Source: Pilatotrama ljubarskyi (lineage: Eukaryota; Basidiomycota; Agaricomycetes; Polyporales; Polyporaceae). Taken from it: a stretch of 64,000 nucleotides of DNA. A program made the position numbers and the translations under genes. Positions 58,039-64,000 of the stretch are shown piece after piece; the stretch's first letter is position 1; each line of letters begins with the position of its first letter. The stretch is taken from the NCBI GenBank assembly GCA_022385805.1, contig MU277671.1:876808-940807 (forward strand). Direction: 5' to 3'. A model generated the notes under the pieces. It saw nothing but the letters and a program-made list of their open reading frames with translations. It ran no database searches and was not told the origin of the DNA.

Positions 58039-58971
58039 TCACGTTGACAGACCCAGAGTTGCACGCTGCACGTATGTCAGCTTGGGCGAGCTAATGAACA
58101 TCATCCGAAACTCACCAGCTTGATAATATTCTCTCGCTCGCTCGGAGGCATCGCGTACACCTCTTCTCTTGACATTTGCATGACGCGTATGATGACCGCC
58201 TGTACACATACGTCCTCGTGAACAAAGCTCATCCACCAATCACCCACTCAGCAAGACAAACACACCTTTTGGTCCTCTGGAAGAGCAGCAAACGCGTCCG
58301 GAAGCCGTGGACCAGAAGGAGGCGCAGGAGCAGCGGGCGGAGGGCCCTGCATATGCGGCGGGGGCTGCATTTGCGGTGGTGCGTGCTGGGGTGGGGGCTG
58401 CTGTGCATGGTGCGGAGGGCCATACCCTGGCACTTGCGCGGGAGGCGGTGGCGTCCCATACCCGTGTCCTGGGTAGCCCGTCGGCGCGTGCGGCGGGTAG
58501 CCCTGTGGGGGTCCGTGGGGTCCGGGAGGGGGATACGTGGGCGTCCCACCACGTGGAGGCATCTGCGACTGCATATGCGGCGGTATTGCAGGTGCAGGCT
58601 GCTGGGGGATTGCAGGGGGTGGCACGGGAGCGGCGGGAGCTGCAGGGGCTGCTGCACCTGGCAGCGCGCCGTACTTCGCGAGTGTTTCCTGCCGATGCAG
58701 CTATGAGGGCAACGAAGCGAAGCGCTCTGGGACACGAAACGTACTTGCACAACCTCCATCTTCACGGCACCGATGTCCGCCATGACGGCCATGAGCGCAT
58801 ATGCGATCTGGGGCTGGCTGTTCAGGATCGTCCTGGCCTCATTTGGTGTAGTCCTCTACAGAGATATTAGACAACATTGCGGCACAGCTGCTCAAGATCA
58901 CAATTCGCGCGGACCTTGAGGGTGAGCAAGAGCTCCAGCAGTTGGTCTTCGGCAAGTGCTTGGGCCGACAT
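58039..58971 (-). CDS. CstF-64/Rna15-like protein without RRM
   Basis: Pre-mRNA 3'-end-processing factor family. The ATG at 58971 opens directly into the CstF2 hinge domain: AEDQLLELLLTLK, intron, RTTPNEARTILNSQPQIAYA, LMAVMADIGAVKMEVVQ, intron, ETLAKYGALPG. A Pro/Gly/His-rich linker (PPPAIPQQPAPAIPPHMQSQ, HGPPQGYPPHAPTGYPGHGY) leads to the CstF-type C-terminal domain: LPEDQK, intron, AVIIRVMQMSREEVYAMPPS, ERENIIKL, intron, RATLGLST. The usual N-terminal RNA-recognition motif is absent, and no RRM exon can be found in the 510 bp upstream. The hinge binds Rna14/CstF-77 and the C-terminal domain Pcf11/PC4 in known proteins, so this could bridge those factors without binding RNA (inference). Five or so exons. 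Confidence 0.83.
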
Positions 58972-59481
58972 GCAGGATATTGTTATTCGAGCTCGCAGGG
59001 CGCAGGGGCAGCACACAGTTGACGAGACTCCGCTATTCAGGCGACGGCACCTATACAGGCAGGTGTTAGGCTCAAAGGGGTTGTAAAGCAAGCTAGGATC
59101 AGCAGCGGTAAGGTCTCAAGCTCTTCGAAATCCAAAGTGAGGAGCCCTCGTCAAGGTCGATTCAAGGAAAGGCGGAATAGACGCCCATCAGTGCACTCTG
59201 CCTCGCCTCCGCCTACGACCAGTAGTGCCTACTGAGGATCTCTACCGACCTGTAAATGTCTGCACCAGCGAAACAGGTCTCATGTTGAAAACAGCGCTGT
59301 GGAATGGGAGAGGATCCGGGAAAGGAGGACCAGTGTCACCGACGTGTTCATGCATGTTGTTACATCTACTGTATGGGAATCCCAGGTATTTACAGGTGTG
59401 AACTCGACGGATGACTGACTACGCAAGGGAATCGACCGTCACCAAACGAGAAGGCGAGCGGAGGTGCGTGTGGCGGATGTC
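58972..59481. other. Upstream region of CstF-64-like gene, 3' flank of glutaredoxin
   Basis: 510 bp. Searched for RRM-like motifs (RNP1/RNP2) on the minus strand: none. No other feature seen. Confidence 0.5.
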
Positions 59482-59961
59482 TTACGCAGAGACGAGGCCC
59501 TCGAGCTTGCCGGACCTGTCGAGAGTAGTAACAGCATCGCAACCGCCGACGTGCTGCTGGTCTGTCACGAATGAGTACCAGGTGAGCCGATAGATAGTGG
59601 ATGTATGCGTGGTGTCTGCTTACTGATGAAGATGTTGGGCACGGTGCGTTGGCCTGTCTTCTCCTCGAGGTAGTCCTGGATGGCGCCACCGTCCTCAATC
59701 TCGTCAAGCCTGCAGGCGTCGAGATGTCAAAGAAGGGCAAGAAATGGATAGAGGAATGCACGTACTCAAGAATCTTGGTGGGCACGTTAGGGAACTTGGA
59801 GGTGAGCAGGGACTTTGCCCGCTTGCAGTACGGGCAGTAGGACTTGGAGAAGATGGCGATCTTGTTCTCCGCGATGGTGTTCTGCACCGGAAGTTAGCGA
59901 GGACCTGACGTCAAGGCAATCAGCGGTGATTACATACCTCGACGAGATCCTTAACGGCCAT
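59482..59961 (-). CDS. Dithiol glutaredoxin
   Basis: About 101 aa in four exons. Glutathione-dependent oxidoreductase that reduces disulfides and deglutathionylates proteins. MAVKDLVE, intron, NTIAENKIAIFSKSYCPYCK with the CPYC active site, RAKSLLTSKFPNVPTKILE, intron, LDEIEDGGAIQDYLEEKTGQ, RTVPNIFI (TVP cis-proline loop), intron, NQQHVGGCDAVTTLDRSGKL (GGCD glutathione-binding motif), EGLVSA. Stop at 59482. An in-frame upstream exon from ATG 60101 (MLPHLYRGFTSWFSTSAASN) could splice to LKAMAVKD and would add a mitochondrial-type presequence. A TATA-like CTATATAG at 60082-60089 lies inside that upstream frame, so the short cytosolic form is probably the main product. Confidence 0.92.
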
Positions 59962-60370
59962 GGCTTTGAGCTGGAAGGCGGACGGGTGGGATGAAGATGC
60001 GGATGCCGTGGTGGGAGGAGAGGAAAGGGTGAGCTTACTGGGTTGGATGCAGCAGAGGTGGAGAACCAGCTCGTGAAGCCTCTATATAGGTGGGGGAGCA
60101 TCGAGTCGGATCCGGAAAGCAACGCCTCGCTGAGCAAGCCGGGGCACTTTGGCAGAACGCGCCTCATCGCGTCATCGCTCCTCACGTGGCTTTCCCCGAC
60201 GCGTCCTGTCACGCCGTCACGCGTCACCTCCGTTCCCGACTGCGACGCGCCGCGCACCCGCCACCGCGCCTCCACGTTCCCTGGGCGCTTGCTTCTCCTC
60301 CCCGCCACCGTTGCTGCAGATCTCTCCTGCGCTACCTCTATACTCACCTCGCGTCGGGCCGGCCTATACA
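59962..60370. promoter_or_regulatory. Bidirectional promoter of glutaredoxin and NIF3
   Basis: 409 bp between the two start codons. Includes CTATATAG at 60082-60089 oriented to serve the glutaredoxin, a possible upstream leader exon (60101 to about 60039) and a GTAAGC intron to about 59971. The NIF3 side is C-rich (60230-60340). Confidence 0.5.
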
Positions 60371-61539
60371 ATGTCTCTCGTGAGAAGTGTCTGCAGGATC
60401 ATGGGGCGCATCGCGCCGCTGCATCTCGCCGAGAAATGGGACAATGTCAGCGCTCCGTTCACCGAATAACCATGTACGCCATCGCTCATGAAGACGCTCC
60501 AAACAGGTCGGCCTCATTCTAGGTCTGCCTTCAGCTAATGTTATTCTTAAACTGGTATTGATCCACGATCGCAGAGGCTCCTCATGTACGGCCCCACGCT
60601 AAGCGCATCCTGCTCACCATCGAGTAAGTCCTTTGGCATCAAGATATTCGGGATCTTGTACCTACCATGGACTACTATTCCCTAGCCTCACTCCAGCGGT
60701 AGTCGAGGAAGCCCTCTCGACGCCGACATCCCTCATCATCTCCTACCACCCGCCCATCTTCAAGCCCCTCACCTCCATCACCCTCTCCAACCCCCTCCAA
60801 GCCTCCCTCCTCCGCTGCGCCGCCGCCGGCATCTCCGTCTACACCCCGCACACCGCCCTCGACTCCGTCACAGACGGCATCAACGACTGGCTCTGCACCA
60901 AGGTCGCCGGCCCGCTGCGCGACATCAACTGGACGGCACGCTTCATCGGCCAAGAGTTCCCCGATGGCTTAGGCGGAGTCGGACGCATAGTCACGCTGAA
61001 GCAACCCATGGAGCTCAAGATGCTTCAATTTAACATCAGGACCGAGCTCGAGCTCAAGCATAGTGAGCTGCTCGCCTTGCCCTCCAGTCTGATCGTTGCG
61101 GCTGACGACTCGCGACGTCGCAGTCCAAGTGGCATATGCGAAGCCCGAGCGGGAGAAGACGATGGTCAGCACGATCGCTATATGCGCCGGCTCCGGCGGC
61201 TCCATGCTCCTCGGCGTCGACGCCGACGTCTACTTCACCGGCGAGATGTCCCACCACGAAGTCCTCGCCGCGGTGCAAAGCGGGCACAATGTCATACTCT
61301 GTACGTACCCTTGTGACTCGCGTCTCCGCCGAGTTTCTGCTCCTGACAGTAGTCTTTCCTCAGGCGGCCACACGAACACCGAGCGAGGGTTCCTCCCATG
61401 GCTCGCGAAGGACATCGAGGAGTTCATCCAGGAAGAGATCGAGCAGCCGACGGACCCTGCCGAAGCCGAGCTACTGAAGGGCCTCGAGATCGTGGTCAGT
61501 CAAAAGGATGAGCATCCTCTCGTAACAGTCGACATCTAG
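60371..61539 (+). CDS. NIF3: NIF3-family dinuclear-metal protein
   Basis: 289 aa from six exons (60371-60445, 60507-60522, 60575-60623, 60686-61062, 61124-61300, 61364-61539), in frame. NIF3/YqfO-family proteins bind two metal ions; cellular role is not settled (often labelled GTP cyclohydrolase 1 type 2-like). Family motifs: HLAEKWDNVGLIL, RILLTIDLTPAVVEEAL, LIISYHPPIFKPLTSI (metal-binding His), ISVYTPHTALDSV (HTxLD), GLGGVGRIVTL, AICAGSGGSML, DVYFTGEMSHHEVL, CGHTNTERGFLPWL (HxxxE). Exon 2 has only 16 nt and codes for VGLIL. All metal-ligand positions recognised in the family are present. The first residues MSLVRSVCRIMGRIA are basic and could act as a weak mitochondrial signal. Confidence 0.9.
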
Positions 61540-61701
61540 CCGGCCTTCTCTTGCACTAGCTCATGACACCAATATATATCTCACGAGTAATTGTCGGGTG
61601 GACGCATCGACGATCACAATCCCACACGGCGCCGCGCGAACCCGAGACGACTGGCAGTAGCGATAATAGTAAACACGGTCGGTATTGTAGCGCTACGTAC
61701 G

Positions 61702-63831
<2,130 letters not shown>

Positions 63832-64000
63832 CCTCGTCGCTGGAGAGAGTGCAGTTATCGTCGTCGTCGTCGTGTTCGACGTTGTCGGTGCTAAACGGAC
63901 CGTTCTCATTCGATAGCGTCGGTCCTCCCAGAAGGGCAGGCGGCGCTCACGATCCCGTGATGCTGTTATCAGGTCGCGTATACGCTCGCGCGCGGGCTCG

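Overview
The window is nuclear DNA from a filamentous basidiomycete, most likely an agaricomycete close to the Polyporales. Evidence: genes are split by many 45-65 nt GT-AG introns, intergenic spaces are short, GC content is high, and the families are typical fungal ones: SHO1 osmosensor, DUF6533-type membrane protein, peptidyl-Lys M35 metallopeptidase of the Grifola type, Ser/Pro-rich orphan proteins. No bacterial features, CRISPR arrays, complete transposons or rRNA genes were found. Exon boundaries were inferred by reading splice sites by eye. For the acid sphingomyelinase (22 exons), SIN3 (10 exons), the M35 peptidase, RNF10-like, NIF3 and several smaller genes the exon lengths sum to an exact multiple of three.

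Left part (1-12 kb): the 5' end of mitochondrial N-acetylglutamate synthase (minus, running off the left edge), a gene-poor stretch with an intron-containing tRNA-Asp, a small orphan gene, a secreted acid sphingomyelinase, and a secreted M35 peptidase convergent with it.

Accessory part (12-21.5 kb): a frameshifted hypothetical gene, two diverged copies of a protein-kinase-like family that both lack the catalytic-loop aspartate, two F-box/LRR-type genes, and a tandem pair of MYND-finger genes of which one copy is decaying. This is the most lineage-specific stretch.

Housekeeping part (22-37 kb): WBP11-like splicing protein divergent from an RNF10/Mag2-like RING protein, SHO1, an orphan membrane protein, and the SIN3 co-repressor.

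Right part (37-64 kb): a single-pass membrane protein with PPxY and PSAP motifs, a 3.6 kb gap, a DUF6533-type membrane protein, ALG9 mannosyltransferase, an orphan 710-residue protein, an NCS1 purine-cytosine permease, beta-COP (SEC26), an RRM-less CstF-64/Rna15-like protein, a dithiol glutaredoxin divergent from NIF3, and the 49 kDa subunit of mitochondrial complex I (5' end near the right edge). Functions are mostly independent; there is no metabolic gene cluster. The points worth following are the degenerate kinase-like pair, the decaying MYND copy, the membrane protein with trafficking motifs, the RRM-less CstF-64-like protein, and the microexons in the sphingomyelinase.
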